Shown in pieces: positions 33,019-43,339 of a stretch of DNA of 64,000 nt. The stretch covers positions 4,836,001 through 4,900,000 of the forward strand of contig CP085833.1 in the NCBI GenBank assembly GCA_020809705.1, written 5' to 3'. The DNA is from Calonectria ilicicola. Taxonomy: Eukaryota > Ascomycota > Sordariomycetes > Hypocreales > Nectriaceae. The notes under the pieces are model-generated. The model ran no database searches. It was not told where the DNA came from and saw only the letters and a list, made by a program, of their open reading frames with translations. Within the stretch, counting starts at the first letter, position 1; each line of letters opens with the position of its first letter. A program made the translations under genes and the position numbers.

Positions 33019-33312
33019 ACAACAGTCCTCGCAGCAGTCCTCGCAACAGTCCTCGCAACAGTCCTCGCAACAGTCCTCGCAACAGTCCTCGCAACAGTCC
33101 TCGCAACAGTCCTCGCAACAGTCCTCGCAACAGTCCTCGCAACAGTCCTCGCAACAGTCCTCGCAACAGTCCTCGCAGCAGTCCTCGCAGCAGTCCTCAC
33201 AACAGTCCTCGCAGCAGCTATCACAACAGTCCTCGCAGCAGTCCTCACAACAATCCTCGCAACAGTCCTCGCAACAGTCCTCGCAACAATCCTCACAGCA
33301 GGTATCACAGCA
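33019..33312. repeat. 12-bp minisatellite (CAGTCCTCGCAA)n
   Basis: About 24 copies with small variants (GCAG, TCAC, CAAT). The unit is a multiple of 3, so long frames arise in several phases: TVLA and SPRN repeats on +, CCED repeats on -. None has a convincing start, so I treat it as DNA repeat rather than a gene. Confidence 0.9.
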
Positions 33313-33538
33313 GTTCTCTAAACACTTCTCGCAACAGCCCTCACAACATTCCGCGCAAGAATGTGCCACGTTGATATTTTTGCTTAGGGAAGCAAATTGG
33401 ACTAATAGGATATAAAAGAGGCTGGGGCCCAACGCGTGCCATTTGTAATCGAGCCGTAGCTCCACCTCGTACACACCGCACGGAGGCGCGCAGTTTTCTC
33501 CTTGGTGAAAATAGACCTAATGTTCAATTGGTCAATGT

Positions 33539-33736
33539 TTATGAAGATTTAGATGAGTGAGGTGTATATACTATTCTAGCCCAACGTGCATTGGGTTTGT
33601 GCTGAATAGGTGTGGTCTCTAGACGAGCCTGTAGCTCGGCTGGGTCAATCAGCTCATGCCAAGCCAGAGTCGCTTTCTCGCAAAGACAGAGCTGCGATAA
33701 AATAGAAATAATAAGAGCGATAGAAATATGTTTCAT
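33539..33736 (-). CDS. Small secreted protein, 65 residues
   Basis: ATG at 33736. MKHISIALIISILSQLCLC is a textbook signal peptide with cleavage expected before or near EKATLAW. The mature part is about 46 residues, basic and without cysteine, so it would not be a disulfide-rich effector. The function is unknown. It is divergent from the BRCT-like gene, with 375 bases between starts. The frame is short, so chance is possible, but the signal sequence argues for a real gene. Confidence 0.5.
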   Translation of the reverse strand: MKHISIALIISILSQLCLCEKATLAWHELIDPAELQARLETTPIQHKPNARWARIVYTPHSSKSS

Positions 33737-34111
33737 GATTTTGATTTTAGTTATCAGATGTTCTAAGTTACCTGATGGTATGAGGGGAGGGGTATTGGTT
33801 TAGGCTGGGGTATTGGTTTAGGCTACCTTGATTTAGCGCACTTGAGAAAAACTAACCCATTTATTTGGGCGATCTTGATTCAATCTGCTAGGATAAACAG
33901 ACCCACTTAGATACTGAAACAGACACAACATTTCTTATTTTTAACCATCACTTGAGTACTTGATTAAATAGAAATGATTAACTTTAACCTTGCTCAGAGT
34001 ACTTAAACAGGGAGTTCTCTGACCAGAAAAGTAAATCCCAATCATAGTTACAGTCAAGAACAACAAATAACAACAAAGAGCCACCATTCAAATCTACTTT
34101 TTTGCTTCAAC

Positions 34112-35878
34112 ATGGCTCCAAACTCAAGCGATATATATACCATCATTGGATCCCTGAAAAACGTCAAACAGCAACTAGCTCAAACCAGGCTTAAGAAATA
34201 CGGCGTTGTGTTCGGCACACAAGGTGATTGGACACATGTAATTGTGGCCAATAAAAACTTCGATGCAGGGGATCAAACCAACTTATTCAAACAAACCGTG
34301 GCAGGAAATTGTCATCTTGTATCGGAGCAATGGTACCATGATGTGATTTCCGAAAAAGCCTGGATAGATCCAATCCCGGACTATCTAATCGACCGCAGCC
34401 ACATCAAAACCGACAAGAACGGTCAATTGTTTCTGGATAGTAGAGCCAAAGAACAGGAGGCCCAAGAGGAGGCCCAAGAGGAGACCCAAGAGGAGAACCA
34501 AGAGGAGACCCAAGAGAATGGAGACGAAGAGGAAGATGAAGATGAAGATGAAAGCGGAAAAATCAAACAGGAAGACACTGGAAGCACTAGCCCCCGAAAA
34601 ACCCCTTCTAGCGGTGAAAAGCAGTCCCCTGCTGAAAACGACAAGCAACCTGCTTCCAACAGTGACAAGCAACCTGCTTCCAGCAGTGACAAGCAACCTG
34701 CTTCCAGCAGTGACAAGCAACCTGCTTCCAGCAGTGACAAGCAACCTGCTTCCAGCAGTGACAAGCAACCTGCTTCCAGCAGTGACAAGCAACCTGCTTC
34801 CAGCAGTGACAAGCAACCTGCTTCCAGCAGTGACAAGCAACCTGCTTCCAGCAGTGACAAGCAACCTCCTGCCAACGGCGATGAGCAGCCTGCTAAAAAC
34901 GGCAAGCAACCTCCTTCCAATGGCGATAAGCGGCCTCTTGCCGACAAGGAAAAGCAACCTGCTGATAGCGGCAACAAGTCTGGCAGCGAGGTACCAGTCC
35001 CCAGCGTCGAGCGGTCTGGTAGCGAAACCTCCCGGGGAACACCGAGCGATAGAAGTACATCTAGTGATAGAAGTACACCCAGTGATGGAAGCACGCCCAG
35101 TGCTCGAAACACACCACTGGCTGACCGAACCACACCAAGTGTTCGAAGCACAACGGTGGAGCCTGCAGTTGCCGATTGGAATGAAATTGATATCCCAGCA
35201 TATATGCGACCGGAAAATACACCAGCACGAGGGATAATAATTGGCATGGCTGGTTGTGATATTATCGTGGAGGAGCAAATCGAGTTGCCACGGCCTCGGT
35301 TGCATGCCATTCCAGGAAGATTGGCCGACTTGGCGAAAAACCGTTTCATGAGAAACGGCGGCGCGGATATTCCAGCGCAGACAGACCAAATTTTCATGGA
35401 CAATGGTATTTATGATAAGAAAAAGGTGGTGATCTATGGCTATGCATTTGTGATGGGGGTGCATGGTAAGGTAGTTAGGCATCACGCCATTTTCCAGCGT
35501 AGCGCCAATTTCTCGAATAACTCCGATATCGAAAAATTTGGGAATTTTTTTCGACTTAATGGCGGAAATCTTCAGAAACTTTGGACAAAATCAATCGCTG
35601 AAGACAAAAAGCGGGAAATTCTACGAGACACCCACATGGATAAAATGATCCAGTCAAATCCCTTATACAACAAAACTGGAGAAATTAGGGATGCGTTTCG
35701 GCCAGACAATAATGTATCTCAGGACGACACATTTGAGCGAGAGAAGAGTATTTTTGAGCGAGAGAAGAGCATTTTGGAGCGAGAGAAGAGTATCTTGGAG
35801 CGAGAGAAGAGTATTTTCGAGCGAGAGAAGAGTGTATTTGAGCGAGAGAAGAGTGCGCGACAGACGAGTGTGCTTTAA
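34112..35878 (+). CDS. BRCT-like protein with three tandem-repeat regions
   Basis: A 588-codon single exon. Residues 5-95 resemble a BRCT domain: TIIGSLKNVK, WTHVIVANKNF, HLVSEQWYHDVISEKAWIDP, the last matching the conserved Trp helix. Residues 110-145 are Glu/Gln repeats (QEEAQEET). An 8-residue repeat DKQPASSS (24 bp at DNA level) then runs about ten copies near 175-255. Ser/Thr-Pro repeats follow (PSDRSTSSDRST). A globular domain at about 350-535 (IDIPAYMRPENTPARG, RGIIIGMAGCDIIVEEQIEL) is unassigned; a PARP-related regulatory fold is conceivable but not shown. The C terminus is a seven-residue repeat EREKSIF/L (21 bp, about six copies) likely to be one charged helix. A nuclear DNA-damage role is inferred from BRCT only. 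Confidence 0.65.
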   Translation: MAPNSSDIYTIIGSLKNVKQQLAQTRLKKYGVVFGTQGDWTHVIVANKNFDAGDQTNLFKQTVAGNCHLVSEQWYHDVISEKAWIDPIPDYLIDRSHIKTDKNGQLFLDSRAKEQEAQEEAQEETQEENQEETQENGDEEEDEDEDESGKIKQEDTGSTSPRKTPSSGEKQSPAENDKQPASNSDKQPASSSDKQPASSSDKQPASSSDKQPASSSDKQPASSSDKQPASSSDKQPASSSDKQPASSSDKQPPANGDEQPAKNGKQPPSNGDKRPLADKEKQPADSGNKSGSEVPVPSVERSGSETSRGTPSDRSTSSDRSTPSDGSTPSARNTPLADRTTPSVRSTTVEPAVADWNEIDIPAYMRPENTPARGIIIGMAGCDIIVEEQIELPRPRLHAIPGRLADLAKNRFMRNGGADIPAQTDQIFMDNGIYDKKKVVIYGYAFVMGVHGKVVRHHAIFQRSANFSNNSDIEKFGNFFRLNGGNLQKLWTKSIAEDKKREILRDTHMDKMIQSNPLYNKTGEIRDAFRPDNNVSQDDTFEREKSIFEREKSILEREKSILEREKSIFEREKSVFEREKSARQTSVL

Positions 35879-36035
35879 AGGAGGTTAAATTTCAGATTAG
35901 TTTTTAATTGATTATGTTTTTTGCGATCTTGACCCCCCTTGATGATCTTGAATACCTTGGCGACCTTAGTGACCTTGATGACTTTTTAGGGTATATTTCC
36001 TTTCAATTAGCACCTTATCCCTAATCCCTAATCCC

Positions 36036-36113
36036 TGATGCCCCTGATGCCCCTGATGCCCCTGATGCCCCCGCAACCCTTCATACCCTTCATACCCTTC
36101 ATACCTTTCATGC
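36036..36113. repeat. Two adjoining 9-bp tandem repeats
   Basis: GATGCCCCT about four times, then CCCTTCATA about four times, in the 300-base gap between convergent genes. Nothing else is seen in that gap. Confidence 0.8.
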
Positions 36114-36181
36114 CCTAGATGAACTTGGTAGCGCTTGAGAGAAACACAGCAATCATTTATAAACAAATTAATATCGACCTA

Positions 36182-37452
36182 TCAAAATGACAAAGCAGAT
36201 CTCCCATTCCTCAGAGCATGCATAACCTCATTGTGAGAACGCTTCCGGGATGTTCTTTGAGTCCAATAAAATATAGATGGCCCCGCAACAGGATTGAACC
36301 CTTCCTTGATAGCACTAATTCTCTTAATAAAAGCAGCCAGCTCTGGTCTTTGGGTCTTCATGACCAAAATCAATGATGACGCCATCTGGTCCATCATATT
36401 AGAAAATTCAGCACGCGGATCCTTATTCCTAAACTCCCGACTATTAAGCCGGAGTAGTCGGTCAAAGGCAAACACAGGGCTACATGTGGAACGAATAGGA
36501 GCCTTGTAGACTCTACAAACGACCAGTATAGCTGTGAAGTCGATGACCAGCTGTGCATGGGATTCTGTTCGACTGATGTCTGAGACAATCCCACTCCAAT
36601 AACTACTAAGAATTGCGTTTGAGATCTTCTGTAAATCAGGCTCACTATACCTCATACATGTCCATATCAAATAAATTCTCCACATGTATAATTTATTGTT
36701 GATAGTGTGGCAAAGAGATACTGTTTTCTCAATAAATAACCGGAGATCCCATGTAAGATGGAGTGGAAGATCTTGCGTCCACCCGGGCGGGAATGGCTTC
36801 CTCGGTTAGTATGAGATGCTATTCGTGAAATAAAGTTACTTACGGTAATGATTGACAAAACTTGATGGCATGTATTTTTCAAACCCACGAGTTCTTCGCT
36901 GGTTCCAGGTTCGTTCTTGCGCTGATGTGAGAGAGAAAGAATATATCGAAGATGAAAAATTCTTCGGAGGTGTTCGCCGGCACTCCTGTCTTGCCCTTGA
37001 GTAAAGCCAACAAGGTTTCGACTTATGATTTCAATGACCTTGTCATGGTCAAAACCTCGAGGATTATGGGCAGATCTTCCATTCTCGGACTCGCTTTTCA
37101 AAGCTAGGTGCACCAGCACTGTCGAAAAACGCACTCGGATGGCTGGAAACATGATATGCTAAAATTTTGATTTGTTAGCAATGATAATAATACGGCCAAG
37201 TACACATACAAGTATATCAAACTCCAAGTTAAAGTATTCAATCCATGTCCGGAAATCTGGATACATCTCCTGGTAGGATCGGCCTTTGCGTGTTCCCTCC
37301 ATGCTGATATGGTCTCGAATGTCATTGAGAAGAGCCTCTATTTCATTCTCTCTTGGAGCTGGAGGAGCGTAAAGGATTGGCGTGAGTCCTTTCTTGGATC
37401 TAAAGCCAAGAGCCGGGCTGCCGTTGGCAACATTGTATATAAGACGAGTCAT
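36182..37452 (-). CDS. Orphan protein, three exons, 390 residues
   Basis: Exons 37452-37210, 37158-36844 and 36796-36182. Introns are GTATGT..GCTAAC..TTTTAG (51 nt) and GTAAGT..ACTAACC..GAGGAAG (47 nt), both phase 0. The whole reads as one continuous frame. The product begins MTRLIYNVANGSPALGF and is mostly helical. It has a conserved-looking motif PFPPGWTQDLPLHLTWDL at the start of exon 3 and a basic C terminus (TSRKRSHNEVMHAL). No TM segment, signal peptide or known domain. The precise fit of three exons makes a real gene likely. Confidence 0.7.
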
Positions 37453-38083
37453 TGAAAGGAAATGGCTAAGGTGATTTGTGTGTGTTGGGTTAGTTCATGG
37501 TGGGTTGGGCACTTCTTTAAATTCTGCAGAACACACTATTTACGACGTGCCCATCACCCCCGCAAGGCACACCTGGTGGGTGATGAATATTCCCGCCGTG
37601 AGCGCCGAGCCGCCGTAATGGGGTCCGTGGTGGAGAAGTCCGAGTGTGGTGGGTAGCGTAACCGCCGGGGGTGTGGGGCCGGTTCAGGGTTTTCGGTATC
37701 CACATGTACTAGTTGGCGCCGGGTGCTAGGTTCCACACCCACCTGATCATTTTGCCAACACACTACCGTGCGATAATAGTGAACACATTTCGGCCTGTCC
37801 TCATTCGAGTTAGTGTGAAATGGTGCAAGCTAGCAAGTGATCCTGCCCGTTTTGCCTCCAGTTGGGATGTGAGTTCCACCCTCATTCCCTCCCCTCATTC
37901 TCCCCCCTCATCCCTCCATCCCCATATCCTCCCATCCGCTTCATTCTTACTACCATGGAATTCCAATTTGAGATATTAGGACTGAATTTCAAGAGTGAAT
38001 TATAGGTGAATTGTCGGTAAATATTGATTATTTATCCTGCTTTTAATCTCGAGCAATTTAGGTACATTGATTCATATCTCTCT
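37453..38083. other. Intergenic stretch
   Basis: Promoter of the 390-residue orphan on its left; a GC-rich part (37540-37740) without gene or clear repeat; then a C-rich tract (CTCATTCCCTCCCCTCATTC) near 37880. Confidence 0.4.
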
Positions 38084-38851
38084 TCACAATGCGTGTACGG
38101 CCTGCATCAAACTCTCCGTCTCCGCTAACATATTCTTTACTTGAATGTAGTTGTTTGCTACTTTCTCTTCAACTTCCATAAGATCTTTATGTGCCTTGCC
38201 AAGTATGAAATGATCGTTCTTCACCTTGGAAATATTTGCATTAGTTGATTTTACCTTGATGCCAATCAAGGACAAGTTGAGGCGAACTTTTTTCAATGCT
38301 TCGCAAACCGCCTGTAACTTCAGTGCATTTTCAGCAAACCCCTCCTTACTTCTGTAATCTTGGTGAGGAGTTGTGCTCTGAGTCGAAATACACTCTTCAG
38401 CTTGATCCTGAGCAGCAACAATTTGCTGACCATTTTTTGCATCAGAATCAGTAGGTTGATGAAAGGTTTCAGTTACATCTTTTGACTGATTAACGAGGTG
38501 CTCCAAAGACTTTTCTTTTTGGGCCGATTGCCTCCGAAACTCGCCAAACTGGAATTTTGGTTGTTCAGGGAGCTCAGGCCTCCCAGGCTGGGACATTTCT
38601 TCACTTTGCGCGTGATAGTTCCCAGTGGAGTTTTCGGTAAAATGTTGGCCAGGCTGTTCAGCATTGCCAGGCTGTTCAGTGTTCCCGGAGCCTGATTGAA
38701 CTGGCTGAGATGTCGATCCGCCAAATTGCTGTTGATGTTTCACAAACATCTCAGGTTTGCCAGAGTAGTTGAGTGTGAAAGTTTGATTGAATTGTATCTC
38801 GAAATTCCGAGACTGGTTGAGGACAATGTTAATTTGAGAGGTTGATTCCAT
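38084..38851 (-). CDS. Gln-rich protein with C-terminal coiled coil
   Basis: A 255-codon single exon, start MESTSQINIVLNQ. The first 45 residues are beta-prone (NFEIQFNQTFTLNYSG). Residues 45-165 are low-complexity and rich in Gln, Pro, Ser and Glu, with a PGNAEQPGQ-type repeat. The last 85 residues form helices with heptad character (ALKLQAVCEALKKVRLNLSL). It could be a scaffold or transcription cofactor; no family is recognised. Confidence 0.6.
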   Translation of the reverse strand: MESTSQINIVLNQSRNFEIQFNQTFTLNYSGKPEMFVKHQQQFGGSTSQPVQSGSGNTEQPGNAEQPGQHFTENSTGNYHAQSEEMSQPGRPELPEQPKFQFGEFRRQSAQKEKSLEHLVNQSKDVTETFHQPTDSDAKNGQQIVAAQDQAEECISTQSTTPHQDYRSKEGFAENALKLQAVCEALKKVRLNLSLIGIKVKSTNANISKVKNDHFILGKAHKDLMEVEEKVANNYIQVKNMLAETESLMQAVHAL

Positions 38852-39214
38852 TGCTGTGGATGAAATGTACCGGGGAAATGCGGTATGAGTCTCAGTAACC
38901 CTCCCGGATGAAGCGTCCTTTTAATCCCAAGAAGTTTGACCTGCTGCCCAGTGGGCCGTGGCTTTGGCTAATTCTCACCTAAACTTAGCATCAATAAGCG
39001 CCGAGTCGAGTCAAAGGTACTGACCCCACCCCACCACAGTCAGCTGTGGATTCCCCTCTAATGTAAGTGAAGTTTATCGTTGGTATAAGCCAATTTAGAA
39101 TAAACAAACTTGAAATAAATACAAATAATGTACTTAAATATCTACTTCGATGTTGAAATAATTGGATAATTGTATATGTTTCAGTTGAGCAAACAAGAGT
39201 TCACCCATACAAAA

Positions 39215-39587
39215 ATGTCAACCTCCATTAAGTGTGACCAAGAAAAGTTGATCCCCATGCAACAGCTCCTCCAGAAACAGATCAAAAAGAGGAACACAAA
39301 ATTTTCAAAACGCCGACAAACTATTATTAAAAAAGCACATGAATTGTATAAGGATTGCGAAGATGTCGATATATATTTGGTTGTACGCAATCGCCGGAAT
39401 AATAGGCTATGGGAATACTCCAGCGGCTACATTCCTCCTACCATAACAGAAATGGTATGTCTGGCCTTGAATTACCCATTTCACCCTCTAATATATATAG
39501 AACGAAATATTTCCGCTCCCAATAATCTTACGACCCGAAAATTTTGATCATATAGAAGATGCTGCAAGTTTAGAGACTAGACAGTAG
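39215..39587 (+). CDS. MADS-like small protein, two exons
   Basis: Exons 39215-39454 and 39501-39587, intron GTATGT..ATATAG (46 nt); the product is 108 residues. ATG 39215 (MSTSIKCDQ) is chosen; ATG 39176 in frame is an alternative. The core KKRNTKFSKRRQTIIKKAHE + LYKDCEDVDIYLVV matches the MADS-box pattern well (R-x-x-T-F-x-K-R-R-x-x-[IL]-x-K-K-A-x-E-L...V). WEYSS follows where MADS proteins have a short strand. Splicing replaces a run-on frame with NEIFPLPIILRPENFDHIED, similar in position to TLQTPSD of the copy at 23759. A DNA-binding regulator is inferred. Downstream (39588-39895) nothing is seen. Confidence 0.65.
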
Positions 39588-39895
39588 TATATCCTATCTT
39601 GTAAACATTCGCATTAATAGGCTATGTAAAATCAGGGGTTTGGATAGTGTTGCAATATACAGTCACTTGTCGCGATTTAATGTCTTTGTGTGAAAACGTA
39701 GAGAAATTCCAATCCTATATTATCAAGCGCTGGTTCAACTGACTTTAAGGCATTTCAACACCCAATTCGCGTGATGTACTAGATATCAGGAGAGCTGATC
39801 TCTGAGCGAACTACTACTGGCCAGCTATCACACATTGCTTCAGGTGTTGAAGGGCTAAAGGTCCCCGAACTTGAGGTCAGAGGTCCTCGCATGGC

Positions 39896-40234
39896 CTAGG
39901 CTGTGTTAGTACATGTGTCAAATAATGATTGCTGATAATGAACTTTTAGTATGCTAGATGCTTCATGCACATCACGAACCTCTCGTAGTAGATCTTCAAG
40001 AACTCGGCATCGGTCTTTAAGAAGGTCGATCATTGCTTCGTGTTGACGGACTATGAGCTCATTCTGCTGTTTAATGAGCTTAAGAACAGCTTTGTGTTGC
40101 TGATCGGGTCGTCCTCCGTTTCCTTGATCCAAAAATAATTGGATCGGGTAGCTTGCATGAAGGCATTGGTCACAAGTACCAGTGATCTCTTCATGTAAAC
40201 GAGGACGGAGCGAAGGCAAAGTTGTATCAGACAT
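39896..40234 (-). CDS. Small coiled-coil protein
   Basis: 112 codons, ATG 40234 (MSDTTLPSLRPRL). It contains CDQCLHAS near the N terminus and a long helix from about residue 45 to 100 (HKAVLKLIKQQNELIVRQHE.., CRVLEDLLREVRDVHEA) with heptad spacing. A TATATATCCCCC box lies about 80 bases upstream, at about 40313. It is likely a dimer; no family is known. Confidence 0.55.
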   Translation of the reverse strand: MSDTTLPSLRPRLHEEITGTCDQCLHASYPIQLFLDQGNGGRPDQQHKAVLKLIKQQNELIVRQHEAMIDLLKDRCRVLEDLLREVRDVHEASSILKVHYQQSLFDTCTNTA

Positions 40235-40424
40235 GGTAATTCAAGAGTGAGAAAAGCGATTGTGGATGCAGTAGGCTACGAGGTGTCAATTTCGGTGTAG
40301 CAATGATCGCACTATATATCCCCCCTATCAAAAATTAAAAAAAAAAATGCACACAGCCAACAACTTTCCAAAGCTTCCCGCACCCCAATTCCCATACACG
40401 TCAAGGGTTGCCACATCCTCCATC

Positions 40425-41449
40425 CTATCCACTCGTGCACTCGGCGGCTACAGTATGGATGACCGTTAGAGTGGAGATAATTGACATGGTTACGGCCGGG
40501 ATAAGCGACACGTTGGTTGTCCTCGTGGCAGTGCTCAAAAATACGCTATCGTTGGTGGGATCAGACCCCGACTGCGTTGCTCGAGTTCGGGGCTTTGACG
40601 CGCCGTGGGTGGGGCTTGAAATGCCGCTTAAGCCCGGTGTGTGTGGATCAGCAGCCGGTGGAGTGGAGGTCTCAGCTGCGGACTCGGCCTTGTCGTCATG
40701 AGTACTAGTTCGAGTGCGGGTCCGTGTGCGGGCACTTGTTGGCTCGTCTGTTGAAGTTGGTGTGGGATTGTCTATTGTTTCAACACTTAACTCTGCAGAG
40801 GGTGTAAGGGCTGTCCGAGTGGAGTGGTTTGTAAATTTTGAGTTAGTGGCAGTAATGAAGCTTGTGGATGTTGTTGTAAAAATCGTTGGGGCCGTTTCGG
40901 TAAATGTTCCGGAGGATCTAGTCAGAGTGACAAGGGCTGTTCGTGTGTGCAAGTTCTCAAGCAGGCATCCAACTGAACCCTGGTTCTCAAGTGGAATAGA
41001 TAAATTAGCGCCGCCACCGGAGATAACCGCATGGCTGCATGTTGGAGCCATCCCAGAACATTGCCTGCATCGGTTAGCCAGACGACCAGCAGGGGGGGGC
41101 GCTGTTACCAAATCACATCCGCATCTCCGCTTGGGGCTTCATTCGGAATAGTGAAATAATTGATCTGCAGACCATCGCATGACGCAGGCTCAAAGGAGAA
41201 CCGAACTGGAAGGAACGATGGGTCGGCAAATTGAATGGTAGCCTCGCAACGAGTCTCCATTGGTGAATCGAGCCTGCAGGTTTAGCTTCTAATACTCATG
41301 AGGTTCTGGATCACCTACGTAATAGAGACGCTTGAATTCCCAGCCTCAAGTAGCATAGCTGGTTCCATAAAGCACAGGGGTGATGAGCGCGTAAGCGCCA
41401 ATGCCCCTGCAATCAGCGTTTGAATAGGGAGAGCTCTCTTCATATGCAT
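40425..41449 (-). CDS. Secreted Ser/Thr-rich surface protein, possibly GPI-anchored
   Basis: Exons 41449-41319, 41273-41109 and 41064-40425 (introns 45 and 44 nt, all phase-consistent); 311 residues. The first exon gives a signal peptide (MHMKRALPIQTLIAGALALT). The ectodomain of about 130 residues has five or six Cys (TRCEATIQFADPSFLPVRF, SCDGLQINYFTIPNEAP, WQCSGMAPTCSHAV). It is followed by about 130 residues of Ser/Thr/Pro repeats (STRTRTRTRTS) that should be O-glycosylated. A hydrophobic end (TMSIISTLTVIHTVAAE) suits a GPI signal. A cell-wall or surface role is inferred. Without the two small introns only the Ser/Thr part would be annotated. Confidence 0.75.
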
Positions 41450-41694
41450 GGTGAAAATTGCACTTGGGTGTTGGGTTTGGAAGCGCTAACTTGGTGGGCA
41501 TCCATTGGCCTTTAAGTATGCACAATCATTGTTGTTAACAAGCTTGTCTTGATTGATTTATCTTAAAATTTCTCAATTTCAAGATGTGCTAAATTCGGTG
41601 CTTGTTAATTTGAGCCATCATGATTATTTAACACAGATGCGCCCCAATCACTAATTCAGCTATCACATAATACACCAATTCGAACAGTTCTACA

Positions 41695-42284
41695 ATGGAT
41701 TACCAGCTCGACAACCAACCTCAATTCACCATCACCCAGGATGCGCCTAGCAGCTTGGGTGACCTGGACATTGCACATTTCATGGACAGCAGTTTTTTGG
41801 ATAATCTTGACAATATTAATCCTCAATTCAACAATGAATTGTTCTTGGCGACACCTGAAGATATCGGATGGAGTCCAAAACCCCAACAATTCCTTACCCC
41901 TCCTACAGACCCCAAAATTGTATTAGGAGAGCTTAGACCTCAAATCCAATCAACAAACGACCAGACCATACCAGCTAGTAATACTACAAACAACGATGAG
42001 CTTAAAGAGTGGGTTCTACAATCGTGATCAATGTCTAAAATGCTAACAAAATCCGAAGGCTTCTACTTGGAGTCGCAAGCCAGGTCGACCGGCTGGAGAA
42101 GGAAATTGACAACTTGAAGTGCCAAACCATGAAGCAGCACAAGATGCTGCATGACCTTGGCGATACTCTTAGCAAGAAAATTGAAGATATGGATAATAGC
42201 TTCAAACTTTTCGGTAGGAGACTCGTTAACTACATCATTGGGTTTCATATTGAGGGGGATTTGGATCAGAATTCAGATTCTTAA
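41695..42284 (+). CDS. Small acidic protein with coiled coil, two exons
   Basis: Exons 41695-42008 and 42059-42284, 179 residues. The intron is GTGGGT, branch GCTAACA, CCGAAG (50 nt); a donor at 42024 would also keep the frame but leave a 35-nt intron. The N-terminal 100 residues are acidic and Gln/Pro-rich (MDYQLDNQPQFTITQD) like an activation region. The C-terminal half is a coiled coil (SQVDRLEKEIDNLKCQ, KKIEDMDNSFKLFG). The layout recalls small transcription regulators without a visible DNA-binding part. Confidence 0.65.
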
Positions 42285-42832
42285 CCGTGTTTTGTAAATT
42301 GTAAAATATTTTTATTTTATTAGTTGGATCTATTGTTATATTCTGCAGGCAGAACCAATAAAGAATTTGGGCTTTTAGATACAATATACTTTGGCGAACT
42401 TATAGTTGCCTTCTATGTCTATGTTAAGAGTAAAGATGTATAATAACTAGGCTTCTTAGTAATGTTTACGACATCATCAAGTATTACCACAAAAAAGGAA
42501 TGAAGCTCATAGCAGCTGAGGAGCTATAGAGTAGTTCTACCTTCAAAATTCATTGGGTTATGGCCGCGAGATACTCTTCTTCTAAGGTTCCTGTCCAAAC
42601 ATCAACAATGGTGCGTGGATTAAATTTTAATATTTATTGATTTAAAAACTATTCTTATATTAACTTTTATTTAGAATTGAAAGAAAGGCTGTACTGTCGT
42701 TTGATCTTTGGTTTTATCTTAAGGCATCTACTAATCTTAGCAAGCATTGGCCCGTTATTTTGAGAGGAATATTTTGGTTAAAAGCCGTCGTTCATCCCTT
42801 GGAATCAGAATCAAACACCCTCCCCAATTATC
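42285..42832. other. Intergenic stretch
   Basis: AT-rich 3' flank and the promoter of the next gene. Nothing else is seen. Confidence 0.4.
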
Positions 42833-43339
42833 ATGGCACCTACGCACTGCAAAATCGTTCAAACATCTTCCAATTCTGGAATTCCAAACATTCATGGAAC
42901 CTTCGAGTACAAAACCAATGACGGTATTACTATAGCTAAAGCCGAGGCTATCTCGGATAATGACGGAAATATGATTTGGTTCCCATGGTTTCGCCCCAAC
43001 GAACCACATCCATGCACCAGAGTGTCTCTCACTTTTACCGCCAGCAAGGAAATTCCAAATCCTTGGCTTGAAATCCGAAGGGAGCTTGAGCTCCTACCAG
43101 ACCATTCATATTCATTTAGACTCGATGTACATGCAGGAACTGTTTGGGTCAGCTGCACGACAAAATTACTCGAGACTCCAATTGAAATGAATTCAATTTT
43201 CGGCAATCAATCACGTCAGCCGCAACCCTCATTCTCCAAGCATAAACTTGAACAAACCGGGCAAGTGACAAAGAAAAGAAAGCGGGGTATTGAGGATGAT
43301 GGGGGACCTGTCAAGGCGGCAAAGAGGCATGTACAGTAA
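42833..43339 (+). CDS. Transthyretin/HIU-hydrolase-like protein, paralog A
   Basis: ATG 42833 (MAPTHCKIVQTSSNSGIPNI), 168 residues. It aligns from the first residue with the product at 45804: the same C-[KR]-[IV]-x-[QD]-[TS] start, GIP-x-IHGT-[FL]-EY, then DG-x-[MI]-x-WF. The order (first strand with a V-x-D-like motif, G-[IV]-P, later N-x-DG) resembles transthyretin-fold 5-hydroxyisourate hydrolases. The C-terminal YRGS signature and the catalytic His/Arg set of that enzyme are not seen, so catalysis is doubtful. The tail is basic (KKRKRGIEDD, KAAKRH) and could direct it to the nucleus, unlike paralog B. Confidence 0.6.
   Translation: MAPTHCKIVQTSSNSGIPNIHGTFEYKTNDGITIAKAEAISDNDGNMIWFPWFRPNEPHPCTRVSLTFTASKEIPNPWLEIRRELELLPDHSYSFRLDVHAGTVWVSCTTKLLETPIEMNSIFGNQSRQPQPSFSKHKLEQTGQVTKKRKRGIEDDGGPVKAAKRHVQ

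Larger units (their letters stand above)
31444..33538. other. Gene-poor repeat-rich stretch
   Basis: No supported gene in 2.1 kb. It contains a 21-bp palindrome, a 28-bp tandem array, a GC-rich inverted repeat and a 12-bp minisatellite, listed separately. Base composition returns to normal from about 31560. Confidence 0.6.

Noticed and set aside
33001..33474. Cys-rich CCED-repeat protein on the minus strand
   Set aside because: Begins with GTG, and the repeat part is a 12-bp minisatellite open in several frames on both strands.
34385..35485. Long minus-strand frames opposite the BRCT-like gene
   Set aside because: Shadows of the tandem repeats; the plus frame has the domain, start and promoter.
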